64,000 nucleotides of DNA from Pseudomonas monsensis. Lineage in GTDB: Bacteria > Pseudomonadota > Gammaproteobacteria > Pseudomonadales > Pseudomonadaceae. The stretch is from positions 1,925,501-1,989,500 of the forward strand of contig NZ_CP077087.1 of the NCBI RefSeq assembly GCF_014268495.2. The letters are read 5' to 3'. Positions 50,010-59,247 of the stretch are shown one piece after another. Every line of letters starts with the position of its first letter. Position 1 is the first letter of the stretch. The notes under the pieces were generated by a model that was given only the letters and a program-made list of their open reading frames with translations, did not search any database and was not told where the DNA came from. Made by a program: the position numbers and the translations under genes.

Positions 50010-52943
50010 ATGCAGGTTCAAAGCAGTACTCAAGCCAATGTGACACCGCTGGACGAGCTGTTCACGGTGGTGGTCATCACCCACAACCGCAGTGCCTTCC
50101 TGCGTCGTACCTTGCAGTACTACAGCAGTTACCCGGCCAGGGTGCTGGTGCTGGATTCGTCCGTGCAGTGCGACGACCGCATCGCTGTGGATTTTCCGTC
50201 GGTCGACTACCGGCATTTGCCGCAGTACACCTACAAGGGCTTGCAGGACAAATTGACCTGGGGTGTCGCGCAGGTCACGACGCCTTATATGGTGTTCGCT
50301 GCCGACGATGACTTCCTGATTCACGACGCGCTGACTGCGTCGGTCGAATTCCTGCACGCCAACACCGATTACGGTGTGTGCCATGGCTACGGGATGATGT
50401 ACCTGACCCGTGCCAACGAAGTCACCTATTACCGCCGCGACAAGCGCGTGCAGGAAGACTACGACTCGCCAGACGCTGAAACCCGGATCATGGACTTCAT
50501 GGGGCAGTTTCTGCCGCCGTTCTATGCCGTGACCCGCACTGATCTGCTGCAACAGTGGTACAGCCAGTTACCGCCAGGTACCAGCTTCGAGTGGCAGGAA
50601 ATCGGTCACTCGTTCTATCTGCTGGCCTGTGCCAAGGCGCGCATTCTTCCGATTCCGTTTGCCGTGCGTGAAGTGAACTATGGCAATTCGGATCACAACA
50701 CCAACGTGCTGACCGTCCTTGCTTATCAGGACGCGAAAACCGTGGCAGAGCGTGAGCAGTTCGCTGAGTTTCTGGCAACGATCAAGACGCCGCTCAGCGA
50801 CCAGGATCCGGCCGCGATCAAGCAGATTGCGCTGAACACCTTTGCCCAGATGGCCAATTGTTTGCTCAAGGGTGTTTCGCTGGCGGGCGCACCGATTTTC
50901 CGTTCGGCGTGGATTGAATGCGATAAGGAGCCGGTACGTTCTTTCGCTCCCGAGCAGTTCGTGGAAATGCCGTTCTACAACAAGCCGATGTTCGATTTAC
51001 TGACCGAATTCGAATTCCTGCTACACGCCATGCCGGCCGGTCGCGTGCAGTTGCAGGAGCTCGAAGGCGTGCTGCTGCGTCAGCATGAGCTGATGCGCCT
51101 GCACCCTAACGACGACGAGCGCACGATTCGCGCACGGCTCTGGGAAGCGCTGACCCTCAACCTGTTCAACCGTGAAGTGGTCAAGCGTCTTGCCGAGTCG
51201 TTGCTGGGCAGCGATGAGCATGAAGAAGGGCTGAAGCTGCAAGCGTGGCTGCAGCGTCTGAACTCGGTGCCGGGGCAGGCTGACCGCAAGTTGTTCGAGA
51301 ACATGCCGAGCGGGCGGCTGCTGCAATGGCTGGAGGCACGCAATCCGCACGCGGCGCAATTGCCGACCATCGCCCGCCATCTGGCCAAGCACAATGGCGG
51401 ACCGCAGGTAGGCATTCTGTTGCTGGACCTGGAAGCCGACATGGTCAAGCTTCAGGCAACGTTCGACAGCCTGGTCGGCGGTCAATACAAGGCTTTCAAA
51501 GTGGTGGTGTTCACCGCTGGCGAACTGCCGGCCACGACCACCGTGCGCGACACCGTGCACTTCGTCAAAGTCAGCGCCTCCAACTATGTGGAGCGGATCA
51601 ATCAGGTCATCGCGCAAATGAGCAGCGACTGGCTGTTGCTGGCCGAGGCGGGCGACCAGTTCACCGTCAGCGGCCTGTTGCGGGCCAGCCTGGAACTCAT
51701 CGGTGCCGAAGGCGTGCGGGCCGTGGCCATGGATGAAATCCATCGCCAGCCGGGCGGCGAACTGACGCACGCGTTCCGCCCGGGCGTGAATCTCGACCTG
51801 CTGCAAACCGTGCCGTCGCTGATGGCGCGTCACTGGTTGATCCAGCGTGATGCGCTGGTGCAAGCCAAAGGTTTTGCCAGCGAGTACACCGAAGCGCTGG
51901 AGCTGGACCTGTTGCTGCGGCTGATCGAAGACGGCGGCCTCGCCGGTCTGGCGCATCTGGCCGAGCCTTTGCTGATCTGCAACGCACCGAAGGCTGAAGA
52001 AAATGTCCATGAACGCCAGACCCTGACGCGGCATCTGAGTCAGCGCGGTTACCGTGGTCAGGTCAGTTCGAAGTTGCCGTCAACCTGGCAGATCGACTAC
52101 CAGCACAGCGAGCGACCGATGGTGTCGATCATCCTGCACAGCCAGGACAATCTCGAACACCTGCAAACAGCGCTGGTCAGCCTGTTGCAGCGAACCCGCT
52201 ACCAGCGCCACGAAATCCTGCTGGTCGACAACCATAGTCAATCGCCGCAATTGCTTGAGTGGCTGGACAGTCTACAGGGCAAGGGCGATCGCATTCGCGT
52301 GTTACGCAGCGGCGAGCGGCTTAGCGAGTCGGCGTTGTACAACCTCGCCAGTGGCGAAGCCAAAGGTGAGTACCTGGTGCTGTTTTCGGCCGAGGCCGAG
52401 GTGGTCAACGCCAACTGGCTCGATGCATTGCTCAATCAGGCTCAGCGTCCGGAAGTTGGTATCGTGGGCGCCAAACTGGTAGACGGCCGTGGCGCCACGA
52501 CCCAGGGCGGTCTGGTGCTGGGCAGTGATGGTCAGGTCAATGCGGTGTTTATCGGTGAAAGCAAAGACGCTGCCGGTTACCTGTTCGGCAATCAGGTCGA
52601 GCAGAGCTATTCGGCGGTGTCCGGCGCCTGCCTGATGATTCGCAAGGCGCTGTTCGACGCCGTGGGTGGCCTGGACGAGGAGCATTTCGACAGCGCCTTC
52701 GCCGACATCGACTTGTGCCTGAAAGTCGCGGATGCCGGTTACCTTACCGTGTGGTGCCCGCAGGCACAGATTCAACATCCGGGCCTGTTGCCGCCAGTCA
52801 CGCAAACCGCCGCCGCGCTGCATGACAAATGGTCGGCACGTTTCGCTCAGGATGCGGCGCGCAACCCGAACCTTTCCCTGACCGACAAGGGCTTTACCCT
52901 CGGCCAGGCCTCCAGCATCGACTGGGCGCAGTTGCTCGCCTAA
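50010..52943 (+). CDS. Large glycosyltransferase with two GT2-like regions
   Basis: Protein of 977 residues. The N-terminal domain (about 15-250) is GT2-like in the TIGR04440 style (FTVVVITHNRSAFLRRTLQY, YMVFAADDDFLIHDAL). A middle region (about 470-690) looks degenerate. A C-terminal GT2 domain (703-920) has VSIILHSQDNLEHLQTALVS, EYLVLFSAEAEVVNANWLDA and FADIDLCLKVADAGYLTVWC. The C-terminal half parallels that of the 1186-residue enzyme at 39602, implying shared ancestry. It stands between the CDP-sugar and Pse gene sets. Confidence 0.87.
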   Translation: MQVQSSTQANVTPLDELFTVVVITHNRSAFLRRTLQYYSSYPARVLVLDSSVQCDDRIAVDFPSVDYRHLPQYTYKGLQDKLTWGVAQVTTPYMVFAADDDFLIHDALTASVEFLHANTDYGVCHGYGMMYLTRANEVTYYRRDKRVQEDYDSPDAETRIMDFMGQFLPPFYAVTRTDLLQQWYSQLPPGTSFEWQEIGHSFYLLACAKARILPIPFAVREVNYGNSDHNTNVLTVLAYQDAKTVAEREQFAEFLATIKTPLSDQDPAAIKQIALNTFAQMANCLLKGVSLAGAPIFRSAWIECDKEPVRSFAPEQFVEMPFYNKPMFDLLTEFEFLLHAMPAGRVQLQELEGVLLRQHELMRLHPNDDERTIRARLWEALTLNLFNREVVKRLAESLLGSDEHEEGLKLQAWLQRLNSVPGQADRKLFENMPSGRLLQWLEARNPHAAQLPTIARHLAKHNGGPQVGILLLDLEADMVKLQATFDSLVGGQYKAFKVVVFTAGELPATTTVRDTVHFVKVSASNYVERINQVIAQMSSDWLLLAEAGDQFTVSGLLRASLELIGAEGVRAVAMDEIHRQPGGELTHAFRPGVNLDLLQTVPSLMARHWLIQRDALVQAKGFASEYTEALELDLLLRLIEDGGLAGLAHLAEPLLICNAPKAEENVHERQTLTRHLSQRGYRGQVSSKLPSTWQIDYQHSERPMVSIILHSQDNLEHLQTALVSLLQRTRYQRHEILLVDNHSQSPQLLEWLDSLQGKGDRIRVLRSGERLSESALYNLASGEAKGEYLVLFSAEAEVVNANWLDALLNQAQRPEVGIVGAKLVDGRGATTQGGLVLGSDGQVNAVFIGESKDAAGYLFGNQVEQSYSAVSGACLMIRKALFDAVGGLDEEHFDSAFADIDLCLKVADAGYLTVWCPQAQIQHPGLLPPVTQTAAALHDKWSARFAQDAARNPNLSLTDKGFTLGQASSIDWAQLLA

Positions 52944-52973
52944 GCCTGACGATCAGGAAACAGGACTCAAGAC

Positions 52974-53975
52974 ATGTTCAACGGTAAATCGATTTTCATC
53001 TCCGGCGGCACCGGCTCGTTCGGGCGCAATTTCATCCGCCGCCTGCTGGAGCAATACCAGCCCAAGCGCGTGGTGGTGTTCTCCCGGGATGAACTCAAGC
53101 AATACGAAATGCAGCAGACGTTCAACGCGCCGTGCATGCGCTATTTCCTTGGCGATGTGCGCGATGCCGACCGTTTGCGTCAGGCCATGCGCGGCATCGA
53201 CTACGTCGTGCATGCCGCCGCGCTCAAGCAAGTGCCGGCAGCGGAATACAACCCGACCGAGTGCATTCGCACCAACGTCAACGGCGCGGAAAACATCATC
53301 GCCGCAGCCATCGACAATGGCGTGAAGAAAGTCGTTGCGCTGTCCACCGACAAGGCCGCCAGCCCGATCAACCTCTACGGCGCAACCAAGTTACTGTCGG
53401 ACAAACTGTTCGTCGCCGCCAATAACATTGCCGGCGAACAGCAGACCCGGTTTGCCGTGGTGCGCTACGGCAACGTCGCCGGCTCCCGTGGCTCGGTGGT
53501 GCCGTTCTTCAGCAAACTGATCGCCGAGGGCGCTGAAGAGCTGCCGATCACCGACGAACGCATGACACGTTTCTGGATCACCCTCGATCACGGTGTGCAG
53601 TTCGTCCTCGACAGCTTTGCACGCATGCACGGCGGTGAAGTGTTTGTGCCGAAGATCCCGTCGATTCGCATCGTCGATCTGGCCCGGGGCATGGCCGAGC
53701 ACCTGCCACACAAGCACGTCGGCATTCGTCCGGGCGAGAAGCTGCACGAGTTGATGGTGCCGCTGGACGATGCGCGGATGACCCTGGAGTTTGCCGATCA
53801 CTACACCATCCAGCCGTCGATCCGCTTTACCAGCGTTGACGTCGATTTCGCCGAAGACAAGCTCGGTGAGCGCGGCCGGCCGGTCAGCGAAGACTTCGAA
53901 TACCGTTCCGACACTAATCCGCATTTCCTCTCGGTGGGGCAGATCGCCGACCTGCACGCGAAGCTCTCGGTATGA
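52974..53975 (+). CDS. pseB: UDP-GlcNAc 4,6-dehydratase (inverting)
   Basis: First step of pseudaminic acid synthesis: dehydration and C5 inversion of UDP-GlcNAc. The 333-residue SDR protein has FISGGTGSFGRNFIRRLLEQ, HAAALKQVPAAEYNPTECI with the PseB-type Lys in place of Tyr in the active-site motif, STDKAASPINLYGATKLLSD, and RYGNVAGSRGSVVPFF. It overlaps pseC by 4 bases. Confidence 0.96.
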   Translation: MFNGKSIFISGGTGSFGRNFIRRLLEQYQPKRVVVFSRDELKQYEMQQTFNAPCMRYFLGDVRDADRLRQAMRGIDYVVHAAALKQVPAAEYNPTECIRTNVNGAENIIAAAIDNGVKKVVALSTDKAASPINLYGATKLLSDKLFVAANNIAGEQQTRFAVVRYGNVAGSRGSVVPFFSKLIAEGAEELPITDERMTRFWITLDHGVQFVLDSFARMHGGEVFVPKIPSIRIVDLARGMAEHLPHKHVGIRPGEKLHELMVPLDDARMTLEFADHYTIQPSIRFTSVDVDFAEDKLGERGRPVSEDFEYRSDTNPHFLSVGQIADLHAKLSV

Positions 53976-55129
53976 TTCCGTACGGTCGGCAAAGCCTCGA
54001 TCAGGCAGATATCGACGCCGTGGTCGAGGTGTTGAAGTCTGACTGGCTCACACAAGGGCCGACCATCGAGCGCTTCGAGCAGGCCATGGCCGAGCGCTGT
54101 CAGGCCGATTATGCGGTGGCGGTGTGCAATGCCACGGCGGCGCTGCACATTGCCTGCCTGGCCGCCGGACTCGGGCCGGGCGATCGCTTGTGGACGACGC
54201 CGAATACTTTTCTGGCGTCGGCCAACTGCGGGCGTTATTGCGGCGCCGACGTGGATTTTGTCGATATCGACCCGCTGACCTGGAACCTCGATGCTGAAGT
54301 CCTGGCCGGTAAGCTCGACGCTGCCGAGCGCGATGGCGTGCTGCCCAAAGTGCTTGTGGCGGTGGCGTTTTCCGGGCAGAGCTGCGATATGCGCAGAATT
54401 GCCCAACTGGCCGAGCGCTACAACTTCACGGTGATCGAAGACGCCTCTCATGCGGTCGGTGCGTCCTACGCGGGGCGGCCGGTCGGGTGCGGCGAATTCG
54501 CCGCGATGACCGTGTTCAGCTTCCACCCGGTGAAGATCATCACCAGTGCCGAGGGCGGCATGGTCTTGACCAATCGCCCGGAACTGGCCGAGCGCTTGCA
54601 ACGCCTGCGCAGCCACGGCATGACCCGCGATCCGCAGCAGATGACTGAAGCCAGCCACGGCCCGTGGTATTACCAGCAAGTGGAACTGGGCTTCAATTAT
54701 CGGATCACCGACTTGCAAGCCGCACTCGGTTTGTCGCAACTGCACAAACTGGACGGTTTCATCGCCCGTCGACGCGAGCTGGCCGCACGTTACGCGAATT
54801 TGCTGACATATTTGCCTGTGACCTTGCCGAGCGCCCAACCGCTCGCTGAATCCGCCTGGCATCTGTATGTGATCCGCTTGCAGACCGATCGGATCAATCT
54901 CAGCCACCGCCAGGTCTTCGAAGGCTTGCGCGCGGCCGGAGTCGGGGTGAATCTGCACTATATTCCACTGCATTTGCAGCCGTACTATCGCGACCTGGGT
55001 TTCGCCGAGGGAGATTTTCCCGAAGCGGAGCGCTATTACGCCGAAGCGATCAGCCTGCCGCTGTTTCCTTTGCTGAGCGATCAGCAGCAGGACTATGTGG
55101 TCGAGCAATTGCGACGGTTGACTGAGTGA
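53972..55129 (+). CDS. pseC: UDP-4-keto-6-deoxy-AltNAc aminotransferase
   Basis: PLP aminotransferase (385 residues, DegT/DnrJ/EryC1 family) for the second Pse step, installing the 4-amino group. It starts MIPYGRQSLDQADIDAVVEV, typical of PseC. PLP contacts include VIEDASHAVGASY, and the Schiff-base Lys lies in FSFHPVKIITSAEGGMV. ELGFNYRITDLQAALGL is conserved. Confidence 0.95.
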   Translation: MIPYGRQSLDQADIDAVVEVLKSDWLTQGPTIERFEQAMAERCQADYAVAVCNATAALHIACLAAGLGPGDRLWTTPNTFLASANCGRYCGADVDFVDIDPLTWNLDAEVLAGKLDAAERDGVLPKVLVAVAFSGQSCDMRRIAQLAERYNFTVIEDASHAVGASYAGRPVGCGEFAAMTVFSFHPVKIITSAEGGMVLTNRPELAERLQRLRSHGMTRDPQQMTEASHGPWYYQQVELGFNYRITDLQAALGLSQLHKLDGFIARRRELAARYANLLTYLPVTLPSAQPLAESAWHLYVIRLQTDRINLSHRQVFEGLRAAGVGVNLHYIPLHLQPYYRDLGFAEGDFPEAERYYAEAISLPLFPLLSDQQQDYVVEQLRRLTE

Positions 55130-55154
55130 ACACCGCTGTGGCGGTGGATGGGAA

Positions 55155-55781
55155 ATGGCAATGCGCAATCTGAGTGAACAGGAACAATTCTGGCAGGGTG
55201 ACTTCGGCAACGAGTACGTTGCGCGCAACGTCGGGCAATCGCTGGTGGCGGCCAATCTGGCGTTGTTTGCCAAGGCGCTGGCGAGAACGGGGCGGATCGA
55301 CAGCCTGTTGGAACTCGGTACCAATGTCGGGAACAACTTGCAGGCGCTGCATCAACTGTTGCCGCAATGCGAGTTGTCCGGCGTCGAGATCAACGCCAAT
55401 GCCTGTGCACAGGCCAAAGCACTGAACATCGCAAAGATCTGGCACGGTTCGCTGTTCGACTTTCCCTGCGAACTCTCCTACGATCTGACGCTGAGCAAAG
55501 GCGTGTTGATTCATCTTGCCCCGGAACTGTTGCCGAAGGCCTACGCGCAGCTGTACGAGCTCAGCCAGCGCTATATCCTGATCGCGGAGTACTACAATCC
55601 GGCGCCGGTGGAAGTGTCCTACCGCGGCAACAGCGGCAAACTGTTCAAACGCGATTTCGCCGGTGAAATGCTCGATCGCTACGCTGATCTGCACCTGCTG
55701 GATTACGGCTTTGTGTATCACCGTGACCCACAATTTCCTGCTGACGACGTCACCTGGTTCCTTCTGGAAAAACGCCCTTGA
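55155..55781 (+). CDS. Pseudaminic acid biosynthesis-associated methylase
   Basis: SAM-dependent methyltransferase-like protein of 208 residues of the TIGR03587 type, usually found inside pse clusters. Visible: EQEQFWQGDFGNEYVARN, the SAM loop LLELGTNVGNNLQALHQL, KGVLIHLAPELL and the C-terminal GFVYHRDPQFPADDVTWFLL. Its exact role in Pse modification is not established. ATG 55155 (GGTGGA upstream) or 55161 (GGGA upstream). Confidence 0.88.
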   Translation: MAMRNLSEQEQFWQGDFGNEYVARNVGQSLVAANLALFAKALARTGRIDSLLELGTNVGNNLQALHQLLPQCELSGVEINANACAQAKALNIAKIWHGSLFDFPCELSYDLTLSKGVLIHLAPELLPKAYAQLYELSQRYILIAEYYNPAPVEVSYRGNSGKLFKRDFAGEMLDRYADLHLLDYGFVYHRDPQFPADDVTWFLLEKRP

Positions 55782-56473
55782 GCAACGTTGCAATCATCCC
55801 GGCCCGCGGGGGCAGCAAACGCATCCCGCGCAAGAATCTTGCGCCGTTCGATGGCGTGCCGATGATTGTCCGTTCGATTCGCACGGTGCTGGACTCGGGG
55901 TTGTTCGACGAGGTTGTGGTCAGTACTGACGACGAAGAAATCGCCGAGCTCGCGCGGGCTCATGGCGCCACGGTGCCATTTTTGCGTCCTGCGCATCTGG
56001 CCGATGATTTCACCGGCACGGCAGCGGTGATCGTGCATGCCTTGCAGCAACTGCCAGCGTTTGATTACGCCTGTTGCGTCTATGCCACGGCCCCGTTGTT
56101 ACAGGCGCGGTTTCTGCGTGAAGGCTTCGAATTGCTGGAGCAGCAGTGCGACAAGTCCTTCGCGTTTTCTGTTTGCAGCTTTGGTTTTCCCGTGCAGCGC
56201 GCGTTGACGCTGGACGGGCAGGGGGCGCTGACGGCGTTGTATCCGGAGTTTCGTAATACCCGCTCGCAGGATCTGCCTGAAGCATTCCAGGATGCCGGTC
56301 AATTCTACTGGGGCCGACGCGAGGCATGGATGCGCGGTGAGGTCTTGTATTCGCCTGCCAGTCTGCCGGTAATCCTGCCTCGGCATCTGGTGCAGGACAT
56401 CGACACCGTCGAAGACTGGAAACGCGCCGAATACCTGTATGCCGCGCTCAAGGCTGGCGGGGAAGTGCAATGA
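55778..56473 (+). CDS. pseF: CMP-pseudaminic acid cytidylyltransferase
   Basis: Activates pseudaminic acid with CTP. The 231-residue protein has the CMP-sugar synthetase signature IIPARGGSKRIPRKNL, then VVVSTDDEEIAELARAHGA, FAFSVCSFGFPVQRAL and HLVQDIDTVEDWKRAEYL. A TTG start overlaps the preceding stop by 4 bases; no better start exists before the IPARGGS motif. Confidence 0.95.
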   Translation: MSNVAIIPARGGSKRIPRKNLAPFDGVPMIVRSIRTVLDSGLFDEVVVSTDDEEIAELARAHGATVPFLRPAHLADDFTGTAAVIVHALQQLPAFDYACCVYATAPLLQARFLREGFELLEQQCDKSFAFSVCSFGFPVQRALTLDGQGALTALYPEFRNTRSQDLPEAFQDAGQFYWGRREAWMRGEVLYSPASLPVILPRHLVQDIDTVEDWKRAEYLYAALKAGGEVQ

Positions 56474-57975
56474 GAGTGCTGATCCGTGCGGACGCGTCGC
56501 CGACCATCGGCAGCGGTCACATTGCCCGTTGCCTGACGCTGGCCCGGGTGTTGCGCAAGCAGGGCAGTCACGTCGCATTTGCCTGTCGGCGCTTGCCGGG
56601 GCATCGGCTTGATGCGTTGCAGGAAGAAGGTTTCGAGACGTTCGCATTACCCGAACGCTATGCCGAAGAAGATCCACAGCAGGCCATCGAATCGATGCTG
56701 CCGTGGCAAGCGGACATTGATGCGCTGGATGTATTGCTCGACGGCCATGAAGGGTTCGACTGGATCATTGCCGACCACTATGGCCTCGATCATCACTGGC
56801 AAACGGCGGCCCGGCGTTGGGCGTCACGGATTGCAGCAGTGGATGATCTGGCCACTCGGCGCTATAGCGTTGACCTGCTGCTTAATCAGAACCTCTCCGG
56901 CCTGAGCGAGCATTACGCGCCGCTGTTGCCTGACGGTTGTCGCACATTGCTTGGGCCGCGTTTTGCCATGCTGCGCGAGGAGTTCATTTGCCCGGCCATC
57001 GAGATCAAGTCCAAGGCTCGCCGGGTATTGGTGAATTTCGGCGGCTTCGACGCGGCGATGCAGACTCATCACGCGATGCTGGCGCTGGCGGATTTTCCCG
57101 AGCTCGAAGTAGATTTCGTCGCCGGCGCCGACAACCCGGCATGGGCACAGATGCAGGCCCTGGCCGAGACACGGCCGAATTGGCGATTGCACAGTTTTGT
57201 CAGCGATTTCCATCAACGCATGACCGAGGCCGATTTGTTTATCGGCGCCGGCGGTGGCACCAGTTGGGAGCGCGCGGCACTGGGGCTGCCAACGATCTGC
57301 ATAGCTGTGTCGAATAATCAGTATGCCAACGGCGAAGTCATGGCGGCGGCTGGCGCGCATGTGTTCTTGGGCGCCCGCGAGCAGGTCAGCGTCGAGCAAT
57401 TGCGCCAAGCCATCGGCTTGGTCGTCGACAATGTTTATCTGCGCCAAAGCCTGGCCGAACGTTCGCGGCAATTGGTCGATGGGCGCGGCGCGCTGCGGGT
57501 TGCGGTGGCGTTGGCGGGCGCGGTGCTCAAGGTGCGCCCGGCGACGCTGGACGACGCGCAGTTGTTGTTTGACGGACGCAATGCCGAGGCGGTGCGCCGC
57601 TGGTCACTGGACGCTGGCGTTATCGACTGGAAGCAACATCTGGACTGGCTGACTGCGAGCTTGCGTAACCCTCAGCGGCTGCTGTTGGTCGCTGAAGGCG
57701 ATGACGGCCCGGTCGGTGTTCTGCGCTATGACTTGCGTGGTTTTGACGCGGAGGTCTCGCTGTATTTGCTGCAAGGGCGTTTTGGTCTCGGCTGGGGCGG
57801 TGCACTGTTGGCGCGGGGCGAAGCGTTCGCCTCTGCACATTGGCCGCAGATGAGCGCGATCACCGCTCAAGTGTTGCCGGCCAACCAGGCCTCACTGAAT
57901 GTTTTTCGCGACGCCGGGTTCACTCAAAGTGCCTGCGTGTTCACCCGTGTTTTGAAGGATCACCCGCATGCCTAG
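56470..57975 (+). CDS. pseG: PseG-PseH fusion: UDP-sugar hydrolase plus N-acetyltransferase
   Basis: A 501-residue bifunctional protein. Residues 1-345 are PseG, a GT-B-fold hydrolase that removes UDP: RADASPTIGSGHIARCLTLA with the conserved active-site His, WIIADHYGLDHHW, VNFGGFDAAM, and GAGGGTSWERAALGLPTICI. Residues about 348-501 form a GNAT acetyltransferase corresponding to PseH, which acetylates the 4-amino group (VRPATLDDAQLLFDGRNAEA, LGWGGALLARGEAFAS, LPANQASLNVFRDAGF). The two activities act consecutively, so fusion makes sense. It overlaps both neighbours. Confidence 0.92.
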   Translation: MRVLIRADASPTIGSGHIARCLTLARVLRKQGSHVAFACRRLPGHRLDALQEEGFETFALPERYAEEDPQQAIESMLPWQADIDALDVLLDGHEGFDWIIADHYGLDHHWQTAARRWASRIAAVDDLATRRYSVDLLLNQNLSGLSEHYAPLLPDGCRTLLGPRFAMLREEFICPAIEIKSKARRVLVNFGGFDAAMQTHHAMLALADFPELEVDFVAGADNPAWAQMQALAETRPNWRLHSFVSDFHQRMTEADLFIGAGGGTSWERAALGLPTICIAVSNNQYANGEVMAAAGAHVFLGAREQVSVEQLRQAIGLVVDNVYLRQSLAERSRQLVDGRGALRVAVALAGAVLKVRPATLDDAQLLFDGRNAEAVRRWSLDAGVIDWKQHLDWLTASLRNPQRLLLVAEGDDGPVGVLRYDLRGFDAEVSLYLLQGRFGLGWGGALLARGEAFASAHWPQMSAITAQVLPANQASLNVFRDAGFTQSACVFTRVLKDHPHA

Positions 57976-59020
57976 TTTCAAGATTGGCGACCGTCTGATC
58001 GGTGCCGACGCGCCGCCGTTCATCATTGCCGAGATGAGCGGCAACCATAACCAGTCGCTGGACGTTGCTCTGCAAATCGTCGAGGCCGCCGCCAAGGCCG
58101 GGGCGCATGCCTTGAAACTGCAAACCTACACCGCCGAGACCATGACCCTGGATCTGGCCGAGGGCGAGTTCTTCATCAAGGACCCGGGCAGCTTGTGGGC
58201 CGGTACCTCGCTGTATGACTTGTATGAAAAGGCTCATACACCGTGGGAATGGCACGCGCCGATTTTCGCTCGGGCCAAGGAACTGGGGATGCTCGCGTTC
58301 TCGACGCCGTTCGATGACACCGCCGTGGATTTTCTCGAAAGCCTCGATGTGCCGGCCTACAAGATTGCCAGTTTCGAAAATACCGATCTGCCGTTGATTC
58401 GTCGTGTCGCCGCCACTGGCAAGCCGCTGATTATTTCTACCGGCATGGCCAGCATCGCAGAGCTCGATGAAACCGTGCGCGCTGCCCGCGAGGCTGGCTG
58501 CAAGGATCTGGTGTTGCTCAAGTGCACCAGCACTTATCCGGCGACACCGCTTAACAGCAACGTGCGCACGATCCCGCATCTGCGTGAGCTGTTTGGATGC
58601 GAGGTCGGGCTGTCTGACCACTCGATGGGCGTCGGCGTGTCGGTGGCGGCCGTGGCGCTCGGTGCAACGGTGGTGGAAAAACACTTCACCCTCGACCGTT
58701 CGGCGGGTGGGGTGGATGCCAGTTTCTCGCTGGAACCTGCGGAAATGGCCAGTCTGGTGCTCGAGACCGAGCGCGCCTGGCAAGCCATGGGCCAGGTGCA
58801 ATACGGTCCCACCGAGGCCGAGCGCAAGTCGCTGGTCTACCGCCGCTCGCTGTACGTCACCACCGACATGGTCGCCGGTGAGGCCTTCACCACTGCCAAT
58901 GTGCGCGCCATTCGCCCGGGTCTCGGTCTGCCGCCCAAGCACACCGAGGCGGTTCTTGGTCGTTGCGCTCGCACGGCCATCAAGCGCGGTACGCCGCTGG
59001 ATTGGTCGTTGGTCGAATAA
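57968..59020 (+). CDS. pseI: Pseudaminic acid synthase
   Basis: Condenses the trideoxy-altrose with phosphoenolpyruvate. The 350-residue NeuB-family protein has PFIIAEMSGNHNQSLDVALQ, HALKLQTYTAETMTLD, FSTPFDDTAVDFLESLDVPA, YKIASFENTDLPLIRRVA, VGLSDHSMGVGVSVAAVALG, and a C-terminal antifreeze-like SAF domain (RRSLYVTTDMVAGEAFTTAN). It overlaps the pseGH stop by 8 bases and completes the Pse pathway. Confidence 0.96.
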   Translation: MPSFKIGDRLIGADAPPFIIAEMSGNHNQSLDVALQIVEAAAKAGAHALKLQTYTAETMTLDLAEGEFFIKDPGSLWAGTSLYDLYEKAHTPWEWHAPIFARAKELGMLAFSTPFDDTAVDFLESLDVPAYKIASFENTDLPLIRRVAATGKPLIISTGMASIAELDETVRAAREAGCKDLVLLKCTSTYPATPLNSNVRTIPHLRELFGCEVGLSDHSMGVGVSVAAVALGATVVEKHFTLDRSAGGVDASFSLEPAEMASLVLETERAWQAMGQVQYGPTEAERKSLVYRRSLYVTTDMVAGEAFTTANVRAIRPGLGLPPKHTEAVLGRCARTAIKRGTPLDWSLVE

Positions 59021-59247
59021 CCCGATCTGCAACCGATTAGGCAAAATAGCGTGACCTGCGAGTCATAACGCGCATCTTCACTGTATTGTATTGATCGGGG
59101 AGATGGCGCCTGGCCCTTTATCGGTTCCAGTGATAGCCCTTTGCGCTCCCCCTCTGGTTGCCGCTGTGGCAGCCATTTTCTGTTTGTCGGCGCCCCTCGA
59201 ATCCTTGCGAGCGGTGGTTTTGGGCTGTTTTTTATTGGGAAGCCGTA

